Shown: positions 24,744 to 33,632 of the stretch, piece by piece
Layout: the number at the start of each line of letters is the position of its first letter
Position numbering within the stretch: the first letter of the stretch is position 1
NCBI GenBank assembly: GCA_041398565.1
Contig: JAWKUN010000005.1
Span: 496,001-560,000 of the forward strand
Origin: DATGPD01 sp041398565
Lineage (GTDB): Bacteria; Planctomycetota; UBA1135; UBA2386
Reading direction: 5' to 3'
Length of the DNA: 64,000 nucleotides
Made by a program: the position numbers and the translations under genes
The notes under the pieces: model-generated
Seen by the model: the letters and a program-made list of their open reading frames with translations, nothing else
Databases searched by the model: none
What the model was told of the DNA's origin: nothing

Positions 24744-24917
24744 GGGCTGCAAGTGCCGCGGATCCTCGCGTCACGCGAATTCGGCGATGCCGTCCCGCTT
24801 GCCAACGCGCCGAACTCGCCCGCTTCCAGCGGCACTGGAAGCCCCAGCAACAAAGTGGCCGGGGCCCTTTCTGGTCGGCGCGAAGCGCCGACTGCAACCA
24901 AGCGCTTGGTTGCGGCC
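24744..24917 (-). repeat. Dispersed structured repeat (family A), copy 1, full length
   Basis: The element runs from GGGCTGCAAG to GGTTGCGGCC. It contains GTCGGCGC-GAA-GCGCCGAC (24874-24892) and a perfect 8-bp inverted repeat CAACCAAG/CTTGGTTG (24895-24912). The other end reads, on the - strand, CGCGAGGATCCGCGGC. It lies between the propeller gene and the methyltransferase gene. Its mate at 37935 keeps both hairpins with changed bases. Confidence 0.75.
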
Positions 24918-24968
24918 CCGGCCGCGATGGGAGGAAGCTGCCGAGGCCGCTATGTTCTGCGGCACGCT

Positions 24969-26234
24969 GTGACCGAGATCATCGAACGCCTGTCCTTCCA
25001 CGCAGGGACGAAGTACTCGGCGACGGAAGCCGCCATCCACCTCAGTCGTTACCTGCCCGCGCGCCGCTACTGCGCCGGCAAGCGCGTGCTCGACGTCGCC
25101 TGCGGCGAGGGCTACGGCGCCTTCGCCCTCGCCGAGCGTTGGTCGGCGGCGGCGGTCGACGCCGTCGACGTCTCGGCCGACGCGATCGCCGGCGCCCGCC
25201 AGAACTTCGCCTCGCCCAAGGTCGAGTACCACTGTGCGAGCGCGGAGCAGCTGTCGGCCTCGTTCGCGCCGGCGATCTTCGACGTGGTCGTCTCGTTCGA
25301 GACCGTCGAACACGTGGAGGATGCCGCCGGCTTCCTCGCCGACCTCGGGCGCCTGGCCAAGACCGACGGCGTGGTCCTCGTTTCGTGCCCGAACGACCAC
25401 TGGTACTACCCCCAGCCCGAACAACGCAACCCGTACCACCGCCGCAAGTACACGTTCGCCGAATTCCGTGCCCTGGCCGAGGGCGAGCTGGGCCCGGCGA
25501 CCGACTGGCTGTTCGGCTGGCCGGTCGGCGGCTTCGTCAACGTCGGCCGCGAGGTGCGTGGCGCCACCGAAGCCGGTGCGCCGCCGCGTAGCATCGTCGA
25601 AGGCGCCGCGGTCGAAGCTCTGACGGTGGCGACCGACGAGACGCTCACCGAGGGCAACTGCAGCTACTTCCTGGGCGTGTGGGATCGGCGCGCAGCAGGA
25701 GCGCGGCGGGAAGCGCCGTCGGCCGTGTTCCACCCTTGCAGCATGGACGCATTCGCCAGCCGTTGGGCGGCGGACTCGCTGCGCGACGAACTCGATCGCG
25801 CCAAGACCGAACTCTGGAACAGCACGCACCGCGGCGACCTCCGCCCGCACTTGATCTCGTGCGTGGGGGAGCTCGATGCGCTCACCGCGAGCGTCGGCCT
25901 GAGCGACGGCGCACGCGGTCTACCGAGCGACGAGCGCGACGACGGCAAGCTCGTCGAACTGCTGCACACCCAGGTGCGGCGCCTGCGCGACATGGCCGCC
26001 GACGTGGGCGGCCTGCGCACCAAGCTGCGCAACGCCGAGCTGCACAGACAGGCAGCCGAGATCGAGAACCGCCTGATGCGCGAGCGAGTGCAGCAGCTGC
26101 TGGCGGCCCAGCAGGTCCCGGCCACGGCACTGCCGCGCCTCACCCTCGAGCGCGGCGCCGCATTCGCCCGCCAGCAGGTCGCGCGCGCCCGCGGCATCGC
26201 CGGCGGCCTCGTCCGTCGCCTGCGGGGCCGCTGA
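24969..26234 (+). CDS. SAM-dependent methyltransferase with long helical tail
   Basis: Class I methyltransferase of 421 aa. Motif I VLDVACGEGYGAFAL (about residue 38), motif II AVDAVDVSADAI, and the FDVVVSFETVEHVED and VLVSCPNDHWYY stretches define a small-molecule or glycan methyltransferase fold. After residue 280 comes a long helical, coiled-coil-prone region ending in a basic RRLRGR tail that may contact the membrane or a partner enzyme. GTG at 24969 was chosen because the methyltransferase begins there (TEIIERLSFHAGTKYS). It is first of a tight run: 2 bp to a glycosyltransferase fusion and on to a GT4, so it probably modifies a nascent glycan. Confidence 0.88.
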   Translation: MTEIIERLSFHAGTKYSATEAAIHLSRYLPARRYCAGKRVLDVACGEGYGAFALAERWSAAAVDAVDVSADAIAGARQNFASPKVEYHCASAEQLSASFAPAIFDVVVSFETVEHVEDAAGFLADLGRLAKTDGVVLVSCPNDHWYYPQPEQRNPYHRRKYTFAEFRALAEGELGPATDWLFGWPVGGFVNVGREVRGATEAGAPPRSIVEGAAVEALTVATDETLTEGNCSYFLGVWDRRAAGARREAPSAVFHPCSMDAFASRWAADSLRDELDRAKTELWNSTHRGDLRPHLISCVGELDALTASVGLSDGARGLPSDERDDGKLVELLHTQVRRLRDMAADVGGLRTKLRNAELHRQAAEIENRLMRERVQQLLAAQQVPATALPRLTLERGAAFARQQVARARGIAGGLVRRLRGR

Positions 26235-26236
26235 CC

Positions 26237-28285
26237 GTGGACCTCACTCGTGGTGTCGCCGAGCGGTTGAACGAGCGCATCGACCTCCGCGGCTACGTCA
26301 GCGCCGAGTGGCACCGCCTGCTGGCCGAAGGTGCCGACGGCCCGGCCGGCGCCAACATCGGCGACCGCGGCGAGAACCTGACGATCTCGTTCCTGTCGCT
26401 CAACCGCTCGGCGCTGTCGATCCGTCTGCTGCGTTCGATCGGCGAACATCTCGCCGATTTCGCCGGCGAGATCTTGGTCGTCGACAACGGCTCGGAGGCC
26501 CACGAGCTCGCCGCCGTGCGCGATGCCTGCGCGGCGCTGCCGCTGCGCACGCGCATCGTCGAGCTCGGCAAGAACCACGGCGTCGGTGGCGGTCGCAACC
26601 GCACCATCCCCCACGTCGCCACCGACTGGGTGATGTGCCTCGACAACGACATCTACTTCGTCGGCAATCCGCTGCCGACCATCCAGCGCGACCTGGCGGT
26701 GCTGGGCTGTCACTTCCTCAGCCTGCCGCTCCTCGATCCCGACCGGCACACGTTGTTCGCCTTCACCGGCCACCTCTACGTCAGCTTCGAGGGCAACCAG
26801 CTGTACATCGGAGCCGGCTCGGCGTTCCGCCAGGAGGGTGCTGGCCGACTGCCCAAGGACGGCGTGCTGTCGACGTTCCTGTTCGGCGGAGCCTGCGTGT
26901 TCAGGAAGCGGACCTTCGAAGAACTCGGCGGCTACGACGACGCGATGTTCGTCGGCTTCGAGGACATCGACTTCTCGATCCGGCTGTTTCGCGCCGGTCT
27001 GAAGGTCGGCTCCACCTCGGCAACGCTGCTGGTGCACGACCACCCGGAGCCCGACAGCAACGCAGACCGCGACTACGAGCGGCAGCGCTTCGCTCGCCAG
27101 ACTCTGTTCGACTCGGCGATGCACCTCGAGAAGAAGTGGGGCTTCCGCGTATGGGGCACGGCCGTCGACGAGTGGCTGGCACAGCGACAGCGCGAACTCG
27201 GCATCGACAGCGAGGTGCCCGCCGGCGACGACGCCAGGTCCGTACCCGCGCAGCCACGCGGCAAGGTCGGGATCGTGCTGGCCACCGACACCGACGGCTG
27301 GGCGTTCAGCAACATCGCCAAGCAGGTCACGCGCCACCTGGGCGACCGCTACGACTTCACCACCGTGCCGGTCGACGTCGTCGGCGACGTCAACCGGGTG
27401 CTCATGCTGGCCGAAGGCGCGTCGATCGTGCACCTGTTCTGGCGCGAGCACGTCGGGCTCCTGGGTTCCGAATGGCACCGCCGTGAACTCGCCGGCCTCG
27501 GCCTCGACCCCGACGACTTCGAGCGGCGCTTTCTGCGCCGACCCTTGCTGTCGACGGCGATCTACGACCACCTCTTGCTCGACAAGAAGAGCCTGCAACA
27601 GCGCGCTCGGCTGTTCCACGACCGCGTCTCCGGCTACTACGTGGCCTCGCAGAAGCTGCACACGATCTACGCCAACGTCGAGGGCTTCCCGCCGCCTATC
27701 GCCGTGCTCGAGGACGGCGTCGATCTCGATGTCTTCCGCCCGCGCGACCTGGCGCGGCTCGACGAGCTCGAGCAGCGCGAGGTGGTCATCGGCTGGGCCG
27801 GCAACAGCAAGTGGTCGTCCGAGCTCGAGGATTTCAAGGGCGTGCACACCATCCTCAAGCCGGCCATCGAGCAGTTGCGCGCGGAGGGGCTGCCGATCAG
27901 GACGCGCTTCGCCGACCGTCAGGAGCGGCGCATCGCCCACGAAGAAATGCCGGCTTACTACGCAGGCATCGACGTGTACGTGTGCACGTCGAAGATCGAA
28001 GGCACTCCGAATCCGGTCCTCGAATCGATGGCCTGTGGCGTACCGGTGGTGACCACCGACGTCGGCATCGTGCCGCAAGCGTTCGGGCCGGCGCAGATGC
28101 AGTTCGTGTTGGAGGAGCGCTCGGTCGACGGCCTGAAGAAGGCACTGCGCCGGTTGCTCGCCGACCGCAAGCAGTTCCGTGCTCTGTCCGACGAGAACCT
28201 GGAGCGCATCCGGAGCTGGAGCTGGAAGACCAAGGCCGAGGCCTTCGACCCCTACTTCCGGGCGCTGCTGGCACGCTGGCAATGA
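26237..28285 (+). CDS. Two-domain glycosyltransferase, GT2 fused to GT4
   Basis: Fusion of 682 aa. The N-terminal GT2 (about 40-320) shows LTISFLSLNRSALSIRLLRSI, ILVVDNGS, the metal-site-like LDNDIYF, GGACVFRKRTFEELGGYDD and FVGFEDIDFSIRLFRAG. The C-terminal GT4-type domain (about 345-680) shows IVLATDTDGWAFSNIAKQV, VLEDGVDLDVFRP, VIGWAGNSKW, and the sugar-nucleotide site EGTPNPVLESMACGVPVVTTDVG. Two successive transfer steps on one polypeptide suggest a disaccharide unit is built processively. GTG 26237 was chosen: 2 bp after the methyltransferase stop and just before the GT2 fold. Donor sugars unknown; cytoplasmic. Confidence 0.9.
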   Translation: MDLTRGVAERLNERIDLRGYVSAEWHRLLAEGADGPAGANIGDRGENLTISFLSLNRSALSIRLLRSIGEHLADFAGEILVVDNGSEAHELAAVRDACAALPLRTRIVELGKNHGVGGGRNRTIPHVATDWVMCLDNDIYFVGNPLPTIQRDLAVLGCHFLSLPLLDPDRHTLFAFTGHLYVSFEGNQLYIGAGSAFRQEGAGRLPKDGVLSTFLFGGACVFRKRTFEELGGYDDAMFVGFEDIDFSIRLFRAGLKVGSTSATLLVHDHPEPDSNADRDYERQRFARQTLFDSAMHLEKKWGFRVWGTAVDEWLAQRQRELGIDSEVPAGDDARSVPAQPRGKVGIVLATDTDGWAFSNIAKQVTRHLGDRYDFTTVPVDVVGDVNRVLMLAEGASIVHLFWREHVGLLGSEWHRRELAGLGLDPDDFERRFLRRPLLSTAIYDHLLLDKKSLQQRARLFHDRVSGYYVASQKLHTIYANVEGFPPPIAVLEDGVDLDVFRPRDLARLDELEQREVVIGWAGNSKWSSELEDFKGVHTILKPAIEQLRAEGLPIRTRFADRQERRIAHEEMPAYYAGIDVYVCTSKIEGTPNPVLESMACGVPVVTTDVGIVPQAFGPAQMQFVLEERSVDGLKKALRRLLADRKQFRALSDENLERIRSWSWKTKAEAFDPYFRALLARWQ

Positions 28286-28304
28286 CCCCGGGCGCGAGGA
28301 CGTC

Positions 28305-29525
28305 GTGAGCGCGCCGGCGATCCGGCCGCTGCGTATCGTCGTCGTCGCCAGCCGCTACCTCGAGGACGTGGGCGGCGCCGAAACCGTGGCGCGCGTGGGT
28401 GTCGAAGGTTTGCGTGCTCGGGGACACCGAGTCGACGTGGTGAGTCTGGCGGCGCCGGGGGAGCGGAGCGGTTTCACCGATGGTCGACGCAGCGACGCCT
28501 CCGTGCACCGCCTGCAGCCGGACAATCTATACCACCCGCACGATGCAGCTCGCTGGCCCTGGCTCCTGCGCGCGGCGTGGCACCTGCGCGACCTGAGCTC
28601 GCCGCGCAATGCGCGGCACGTCGACGCCATCCTGCGCGAGGCCGACGCCGACTTGATGGTGTCGCACAACCTGAAGGGACTCGGCCTGCGCGTCGCGGAG
28701 GCGCCGCGACGCGCAGGTGTGCCACACGTCCACGTGCTGCACGACCTGCAGCTGTGTGTCGCCAGCGGCGTGCTCGTGCACGGGCGCGAGCGACGGGGCG
28801 ACGCGACGCCGGCGCTGCGCGGATTCCACGCCCGTCGCGCCCGCGCGCGACTCGCCAGCCCCGACCTCGTGCTGTCACCCTCGCGCTACCTACTCTCCGA
28901 GCACCGCGCCGCCGGTTTCTTCCCCCACAGCCGGACCGAGGTCCTGCCGCTCCCCCGCCCGGCCGCAGCCGCCGGGAACGTCCCTCCTGGTCCGGCGCGG
29001 GTCGCGTTCGCTGGCCAGCTCGTCGCCCACAAGGGCGTGCAGGTGCTGCTGGCAGCCTGGCGCTTGCGCAATGCCAACGCCGAGCTGCACATCGCCGGCG
29101 ACGGCGCGCTGCGGGAGGACGTGCAGGCCGCCGCGGCGGCCGACGCGTCGATCACCGTGCACGGTCGGCTGCGACAGACGGACCTGTGCGCCCTCTACGC
29201 CCGCACAGACGTCGTCGTGGTGCCGTCTCTCTGCCACGAGGGCGCCAACCTCGTCGCCTGCGAAGCGCAGGCCCACGGCGCCTTCGTGGTCGCCAGCGCC
29301 GTCGGTGGTCTGCCCGAGTACGTGTCCCCGGACGGTGGCGCGCTGGTGGCGCCGGACGACCCACCGGCCCTGGCCGCCGCCATCGCCGCCGCTTGCGCCC
29401 GCGTCGATCGACTCCGGACCCAGCGCGGCCGTATCGCCAGCCAGGCTCCGGGTCTGGAGGCGGCGACCTACATCGATCGCTTCGCGAGCCTCCTCGAGGG
29501 CTTGGCCAGCGTCCCCCACCCCTGA
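28305..29525 (+). CDS. GT4-family glycosyltransferase
   Basis: Glycosyltransferase of 406 aa with a GT-B fold. The N-domain starts IRPLRIVVVASRYLEDVGGAETVARVGVEGLRARGH. The C-domain includes VAFAGQLVAHKGVQVLLAAW, LHIAGDGALRE, and the donor site SLCHEGANLVACEAQAHGAFVVASAVGGLPEYV. It lies 19 bp after the GT2-GT4 fusion and is probably co-transcribed with it. GTG at 28305 was chosen because it precedes the first strand, with a GCGAGGAC purine stretch upstream. A short false start (ATG 28282) overlaps the preceding stop and soon ends. Acceptor unknown. Confidence 0.9.
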   Translation: MSAPAIRPLRIVVVASRYLEDVGGAETVARVGVEGLRARGHRVDVVSLAAPGERSGFTDGRRSDASVHRLQPDNLYHPHDAARWPWLLRAAWHLRDLSSPRNARHVDAILREADADLMVSHNLKGLGLRVAEAPRRAGVPHVHVLHDLQLCVASGVLVHGRERRGDATPALRGFHARRARARLASPDLVLSPSRYLLSEHRAAGFFPHSRTEVLPLPRPAAAAGNVPPGPARVAFAGQLVAHKGVQVLLAAWRLRNANAELHIAGDGALREDVQAAAAADASITVHGRLRQTDLCALYARTDVVVVPSLCHEGANLVACEAQAHGAFVVASAVGGLPEYVSPDGGALVAPDDPPALAAAIAAACARVDRLRTQRGRIASQAPGLEAATYIDRFASLLEGLASVPHP

Positions 29526-29552
29526 CGCGGGCACCGCCGTCGCAAGGTCGTC

Positions 29553-29558
29553 TATCAT
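29553..29558 (+). promoter_or_regulatory. -10-like box TATCAT before 5-FCL gene
   Basis: TATCAT lies 47 nt before the ATG. The leader then starts near a short hairpin (GCCCGCC/GGTGGGC, 29561-29576) and carries a GAGGAGA ribosome binding site at 29587-29593. Confidence 0.4.
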
Positions 29559-29605
29559 GTGCCCGCCCGGGTGGGCGCCGACCAGCGAGGAGACAACGAC
29601 GACCG

Positions 29606-30196
29606 ATGGATGCCGACGATCCGAGCGTGGTGGAAACCAAGCGCACACTGCGTGCATCGATGCGAGCGCGCCTGCAGGCGCTGCCGTCGGCCGAACGCGC
29701 CGTGCATTCACGCGTCGCTTGCGGCGCGATCGCCAGAGCCCCCTGGTTCGAGGCGGCGCAGTCCGTGTTCGTGTTCGTGTCGTTGCGCGACGAGATCGAC
29801 ACAGCGTCGCTGCTCGAGGGCATCCTCGCCGCACGCAAGCGGCTCGTCGTACCGCGCGTCGTCGTTCACACCGGCCAGCTCGAGGGCGTGGCGATCGGCA
29901 ACCTCGGCTGCCTGCGCACCAGCTCGCTCGGCGTGCGCGAGCCGGAGGGCGGTCAACCCGTGGCACTGGCATCGATCGACGTCGCCATCGTGCCCGGTCT
30001 GGCCTTCGATCGCACCGGCGGCCGACTCGGCCGCGGCGGCGGCTTCTACGACCGGTGTCTCGGGCGCCACCCGGATCTGGTGACCTGCGGCCTCGCCTTC
30101 ACCCACCAGATCGTCGACCGCGTGCCCATGCAGGATTTCGATTGCCGTGTGCACTGGCTGGCGACCGAAGACGGCGTCACCCTCTGTCGCGGCTGA
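29606..30196 (+). CDS. 5-formyltetrahydrofolate cyclo-ligase
   Basis: Converts 5-formyl-THF to 5,10-methenyl-THF with ATP, returning stored folate to one-carbon metabolism; cytoplasmic. The N-terminal helix TKRTLRASMRARLQALPSAERA, the VFVFVSLRDEIDTASLLEGIL strand-helix and the substrate/ATP motif RLGRGGGFYDR are all present. The length of 196 aa is normal. ATG 29606 has a GAGGAGA ribosome binding site 12 bases upstream and its own TATCAT promoter, so it is independent of the glycosyltransferases. In many bacteria the 6S RNA gene is adjacent to this gene; no 6S-like structure is obvious here. Confidence 0.93.
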   Translation: MDADDPSVVETKRTLRASMRARLQALPSAERAVHSRVACGAIARAPWFEAAQSVFVFVSLRDEIDTASLLEGILAARKRLVVPRVVVHTGQLEGVAIGNLGCLRTSSLGVREPEGGQPVALASIDVAIVPGLAFDRTGGRLGRGGGFYDRCLGRHPDLVTCGLAFTHQIVDRVPMQDFDCRVHWLATEDGVTLCRG

Positions 30197-30205
30197 CGTG
30201 CCCTC

Positions 30206-31333
30206 TCACTCGGCCAGCACCGCCGCGTAGGTGGCCTGCAGCCGGTCGAGGGCGCGCTCGAGGGTGAACTCGCGCTCGACCCGGGCGCGCGCGCGGGCAC
30301 CGAGGTCGCGACGCAGGCGCTCGTCGGCGAGCACGCGGGCCAAGGCTCCGGCCAGGGGCCCCACCGCGCCGGGGTCAACCAGGAGTCCGGTCTGCTCGGC
30401 CTGCACCACGGTGCGCACCCCGGGCAGGTCGGAGGCGACCACCGGGCGCGCGCTGGCCGCGGCTTCCAGCGCGACCAGCCCGAACGCCTCGGCGCGGGAC
30501 ACCGAAGGAAACGCCACGACGTCGGCGGCGCGGTACACGTCCGGCAGATCCTCGTCGCTCACGCTGCCGAGGAAACGCGCGCGGTCCGCCAACCCGAGCG
30601 CGCGCGCGCGATCTTCGTAGCCCGGCCGCTGATCGCCGTCGCCAGCGACGACGACGCGCACGTCAGCGCGCAACGCCGCGCACGCCTGCAAGAGCACGTC
30701 GAGCCCCTTGAAGGCGTGGGCGCGGTCGAGCCCCCCGACGAAGACGACGGTCGGAGCCGAGTCGAGGCGCAGGCGGGCGCGCGCTTCGCTCTCGGCTCCG
30801 GGCGCGAAGCGCCGCTCGTCGACACCGAACGGGTGCTCCTCGACGGCCGCGCGGACGTTCCGCACGCGCTCGAGCGCCGCGTGCGCAGCGTAGTCCCGTG
30901 AGGCAACCAGCACGCGGTCGGCGCTGCGCACGATCCACGGCAGCAGCAGCCGCCGGTGCGCGGCGAAGACGGCACCACGCAGACCGCCCGCGCTGGCATC
31001 CATGTGGTAGGTGAGGACCAGGCGCGGACGCCGGCGCATCCGGCGGCGCAGCGCCACGAACTGGGCGGCGCCGAAGAAGGGAAAGTGCAAGTGCACCAGG
31101 TCGAAGGCGGCCGTGGCCGTGAGCAGTGTCGGCAACACCGCGCACTGCCCCGAGCGGAGCCATGGCCGCAACCTGTGCACGAACGGCGGGTCGGCCTCGC
31201 TGCCGGGGACGCGCGGCGTGAACACCGCGGCGTCGACTCCGCGCCGCCGCAATCCCTCGACGTAGGCGTGCGCGACGTTGCCCATGCCGCCGCGGTAGGG
31301 CGGGTAGGTGACGACGACGTGCGCAACGCGCAT
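30206..31333 (-). CDS. GT4-family glycosyltransferase
   Basis: GT-B glycosyltransferase of 375 aa. N-domain: MRVAHVVVTYPPYRGGMGNVAHAYVEGL, with DLVHLHFPFFGAAQFVAL. C-domain: VVFVGGLDRAHAFKGLDVLL, VVAGDGDQRPGYED, and the donor motif SRAEAFGLVALEAAASARPVVASDLPGV. ATG at 31331-31333 opens the first beta strand. It is the last of four - strand genes (degenerate GmhB-like, heptose kinase, GT2, this) that look like one glycan-assembly run, though 141 bp separate it from the GT2 gene. Probably adds hexose or heptose to a surface glycan. It converges with the 5-FCL gene, 9 bp apart. Confidence 0.9.
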   Translation of the reverse strand: MRVAHVVVTYPPYRGGMGNVAHAYVEGLRRRGVDAAVFTPRVPGSEADPPFVHRLRPWLRSGQCAVLPTLLTATAAFDLVHLHFPFFGAAQFVALRRRMRRRPRLVLTYHMDASAGGLRGAVFAAHRRLLLPWIVRSADRVLVASRDYAAHAALERVRNVRAAVEEHPFGVDERRFAPGAESEARARLRLDSAPTVVFVGGLDRAHAFKGLDVLLQACAALRADVRVVVAGDGDQRPGYEDRARALGLADRARFLGSVSDEDLPDVYRAADVVAFPSVSRAEAFGLVALEAAASARPVVASDLPGVRTVVQAEQTGLLVDPGAVGPLAGALARVLADERLRRDLGARARARVEREFTLERALDRLQATYAAVLAE

Positions 31334-31474
31334 GTGCAGTCCTCTAGCGTGGTCGGCCGTGGAGGACGACGCCGGGCCGCTCTTCGCGCACGACCTCTTC
31401 GCGCACTGCTCCGGCGGCCCGAGACGTGCGCACGCCGCCCGCCGAGCTCCGCGAACCGGGCCCACGCGGAGGGC

Positions 31475-32470
31475 TCACCGGGTCACCAGCCCGACGTAGC
31501 CCGACAGCGCCAAGGACAGGGCCTTGCGCGCCGGCCAGCCGAGGCGAAGCGCGGTGGCCACGGCTCGGGCCGGCGCGCTGCGCCGCGCCCTCGGGTCCAA
31601 CTCGGCCAGCAGCTCGAGCTTGTCGCGTGCCGCGCCGAGTTCGCCTGCCTCCAGGTCGGCGAAGGCGTCGTACAGCAGGTTGTCGCGCATCGCGTTGCTG
31701 CGCCCACCCTGCGGCAGGATCCCCTCTCCCACGGCGCGCGCACTCTGCAGGATGGCGTGCTCTTCGCGGTAGCGCCGCAGGCTGCGAGCCGCCTGCTGCG
31801 TGGCTTGCCGCGGATGCCGCCGGTAGGAAACGAGGGCGTGCGGCACCGCCGCCAACCGCCAGCCCTTGGCGTGCGCCCGCAACAACCACTCCCAGTCAGG
31901 AGCGAAGCGGAAGTCCGCGTCGAAGCGCCCCACCGCGACGAACGCGGCGCGCCGGTACACGAGTGACGCGCAGTTGACGTAGTTGCCGCCGAACAGGCGC
32001 CGGAAGCCGCTCTCCGGCGGCTCGGCCGGCGGCAGGCTGCGCCAGAACCTGGCCTTGTAGCGCTCCGGCAGCGAGTGCAGCACGCGCCCCTCGTCGTCGA
32101 TGGCCCGAGCCGGACAGTGCGCCGCCGCAGCATCCGGTGCGCAGCGCAGCGCTTCGAGCATGGCCGCTCCGAACTCGGGCGCGTAGACATCGTCCTGGTG
32201 CGCCAGACAGAAGAACTCGGTGCCGACGAGGTCGGCCGCGCGGTTCCAGTTGCCGGGGATCCCGAGCGCTTCGTCGTTGCGCACCACGGCGAGGGCATCG
32301 CCCGCGACCGCACGCGCCACCGACACCGAGGCGTCGCTGGAGGCGTCGTCCAGCAGCAGCAGGCGGCACGGCACGGTCTGCGCGAGGAGCGACCGCAGCA
32401 GCGCCGGCAGGTGCCGCTCGCCATCGCGGCACGGGATCGCGAAGGTCAACGCGCCGTCGGTCATCGCCAT
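31475..32470 (-). CDS. GT2-family glycosyltransferase
   Basis: Inverting GT-A glycosyltransferase of 331 aa. The fold begins LTFAIPCRDGERHLPALLRSLLAQT and LLLLDDASSDASVSVA. The metal-binding site is a non-standard HQDDVY (Asp-Asp), followed by NYVNCASLVYRRAAFVAVGRFDADF and the acceptor loop FAPDWEWLLRAHAKGW. A C-terminal helical tail of about 90 residues (RYREEHAILQSARAVGEGIL) is atypical and has no membrane helix. ATG 32470 starts 24 bp after the kinase stop, so they are probably co-transcribed. Confidence 0.9.
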   Translation of the reverse strand: MAMTDGALTFAIPCRDGERHLPALLRSLLAQTVPCRLLLLDDASSDASVSVARAVAGDALAVVRNDEALGIPGNWNRAADLVGTEFFCLAHQDDVYAPEFGAAMLEALRCAPDAAAAHCPARAIDDEGRVLHSLPERYKARFWRSLPPAEPPESGFRRLFGGNYVNCASLVYRRAAFVAVGRFDADFRFAPDWEWLLRAHAKGWRLAAVPHALVSYRRHPRQATQQAARSLRRYREEHAILQSARAVGEGILPQGGRSNAMRDNLLYDAFADLEAGELGAARDKLELLAELDPRARRSAPARAVATALRLGWPARKALSLALSGYVGLVTR

Positions 32471-32494
32471 GCCGAAGGCCGAGTCGGATCCCCT

Positions 32495-33547
32495 TCAGCG
32501 CCCATGGTGACCGACCACCTCGGGGGTGTAGCCCCCCGCGTACGGCGTGGTGTTGGTGATGACCTTCACCCCCTCGAACTCGATGTTGTAGTGCAGGCGC
32601 TTGAGACCACGCTCGGCCATGAAGGTGGTCACCTCGGCATGCCGCGCCGGGGCGTACACCATGATGAAGCCACCACCGCCCGGTCCTGCGACCTTCGCAC
32701 CCAGCACCCCGAAACGTCCCTTGAGCTCGCCGTACAGCTCGTCGATCCCCGGGATGGTGATGCGCGGCGACATCCGCTTCTTGAACTCCCAGTGTCGGTC
32801 CATGAGCGCGCCGAAGGTGTCGAAGTTGCCCTCCTCGATCGCCGCCAGAGCCTGGTGGCCGAGGTCCTTGATGGCGTGCAGAGCCTCTTCCACCACCGGG
32901 TGCCGCGGCGACGACGGATCGTGCATGGCCTGGAACTGATCGCGCAGCACCTCGGGCCCGCTGCGACGGATGCCGGTCCAGTAGAGGTGCACGTTGGCGA
33001 CCAGATCGGGCAACGACGACAGCGGCACCTGGGCGTAGCGATGCTTGACGCTGCCCGAGCGGTCGATCTCCAAGACGCTCATGCCGCCGAACGCGGCCAT
33101 GTACTGGTCCTCCTTGCCGATCGGCTGCTGCAGCAAGCCCAGCTCGATCTCGGCCGCCTCCTCGGCCAGGTCGGCCAGCGAGCACAGCCGGCGTCGGTAG
33201 GCATGCAGCGCCGCCAAGAGCCCGACCAGGTAGCAGCTCGACGAGCCCAACCCGCTGCCCGCCGGCAGGTCGGCGGTGGAGGTGACCTCGATCTGCGAGA
33301 AGATCTCGTGCCGCTTGAGGGCCTCGCGCGCCAGCTCGTGCTTGAGCTGATCGGGGTGCTCGACCATCTCGCTGCGCATGTACTGCACGCGGATCATGCG
33401 ATCGACGATCGGCACGTTCAGCGAGATGTACATGTACTTGTCGAGCCCCATGGCCAGCACGAAGCCGCCGTGGCGCGCGTAGTACGACGGCAGGTCGGTG
33501 CCACCGCCGCCGAGGGTGACTCGGAATGGACTGCGGGTGAGGATCAA
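32495..33547 (-). CDS. hddA: GHMP-family sugar kinase, D-glycero-D-manno-heptose-7-phosphate kinase type
   Basis: GHMP kinase of 350 aa, probably phosphorylating D-glycero-D-manno-heptose 7-phosphate at C1 on the GDP-heptose route. The start RSPFRVTLGGGGTDLPSYYARHGGFVL is characteristic of HddA/FKP-like kinases. The ATP loop is DLPAGSGLGSSSCYLVGLLAAL (split by helix), and motif 3 is VAGPGGGGFIMVYAP. FGGMSVLEI and QQPIGKEDQYMAAFGG are family-typical. The start is TTG at 33545-33547, with GGAG ten bases upstream; no ATG fits between the domain and the upstream gene. The neighbouring gene encodes a degenerate GmhB-like protein. Confidence 0.87.
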   Translation of the reverse strand: MILTRSPFRVTLGGGGTDLPSYYARHGGFVLAMGLDKYMYISLNVPIVDRMIRVQYMRSEMVEHPDQLKHELAREALKRHEIFSQIEVTSTADLPAGSGLGSSSCYLVGLLAALHAYRRRLCSLADLAEEAAEIELGLLQQPIGKEDQYMAAFGGMSVLEIDRSGSVKHRYAQVPLSSLPDLVANVHLYWTGIRRSGPEVLRDQFQAMHDPSSPRHPVVEEALHAIKDLGHQALAAIEEGNFDTFGALMDRHWEFKKRMSPRITIPGIDELYGELKGRFGVLGAKVAGPGGGGFIMVYAPARHAEVTTFMAERGLKRLHYNIEFEGVKVITNTTPYAGGYTPEVVGHHGR

Positions 33548-33632
33548 GCCACTTGGTCTCCGCGCAGATGGTAGCCGACCGGCACGACGCGCCGCGCGCG
33601 AGCTTTTTGCCAGACCGCGCGTGCTGGCGATC

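Noticed and set aside
29526..29605. Possible 6S RNA upstream of the 5-FCL gene
   Set aside because: The gap is only 80 bp and shows one small hairpin, far too short for 6S RNA (about 180 nt).
32495..33547. Extended ATG start for the heptose kinase upstream of 33547
   Set aside because: The in-frame extension overlaps the GmhB-like gene and encodes only arginine/serine-rich residues; the TTG has a GGAG site at a good distance.
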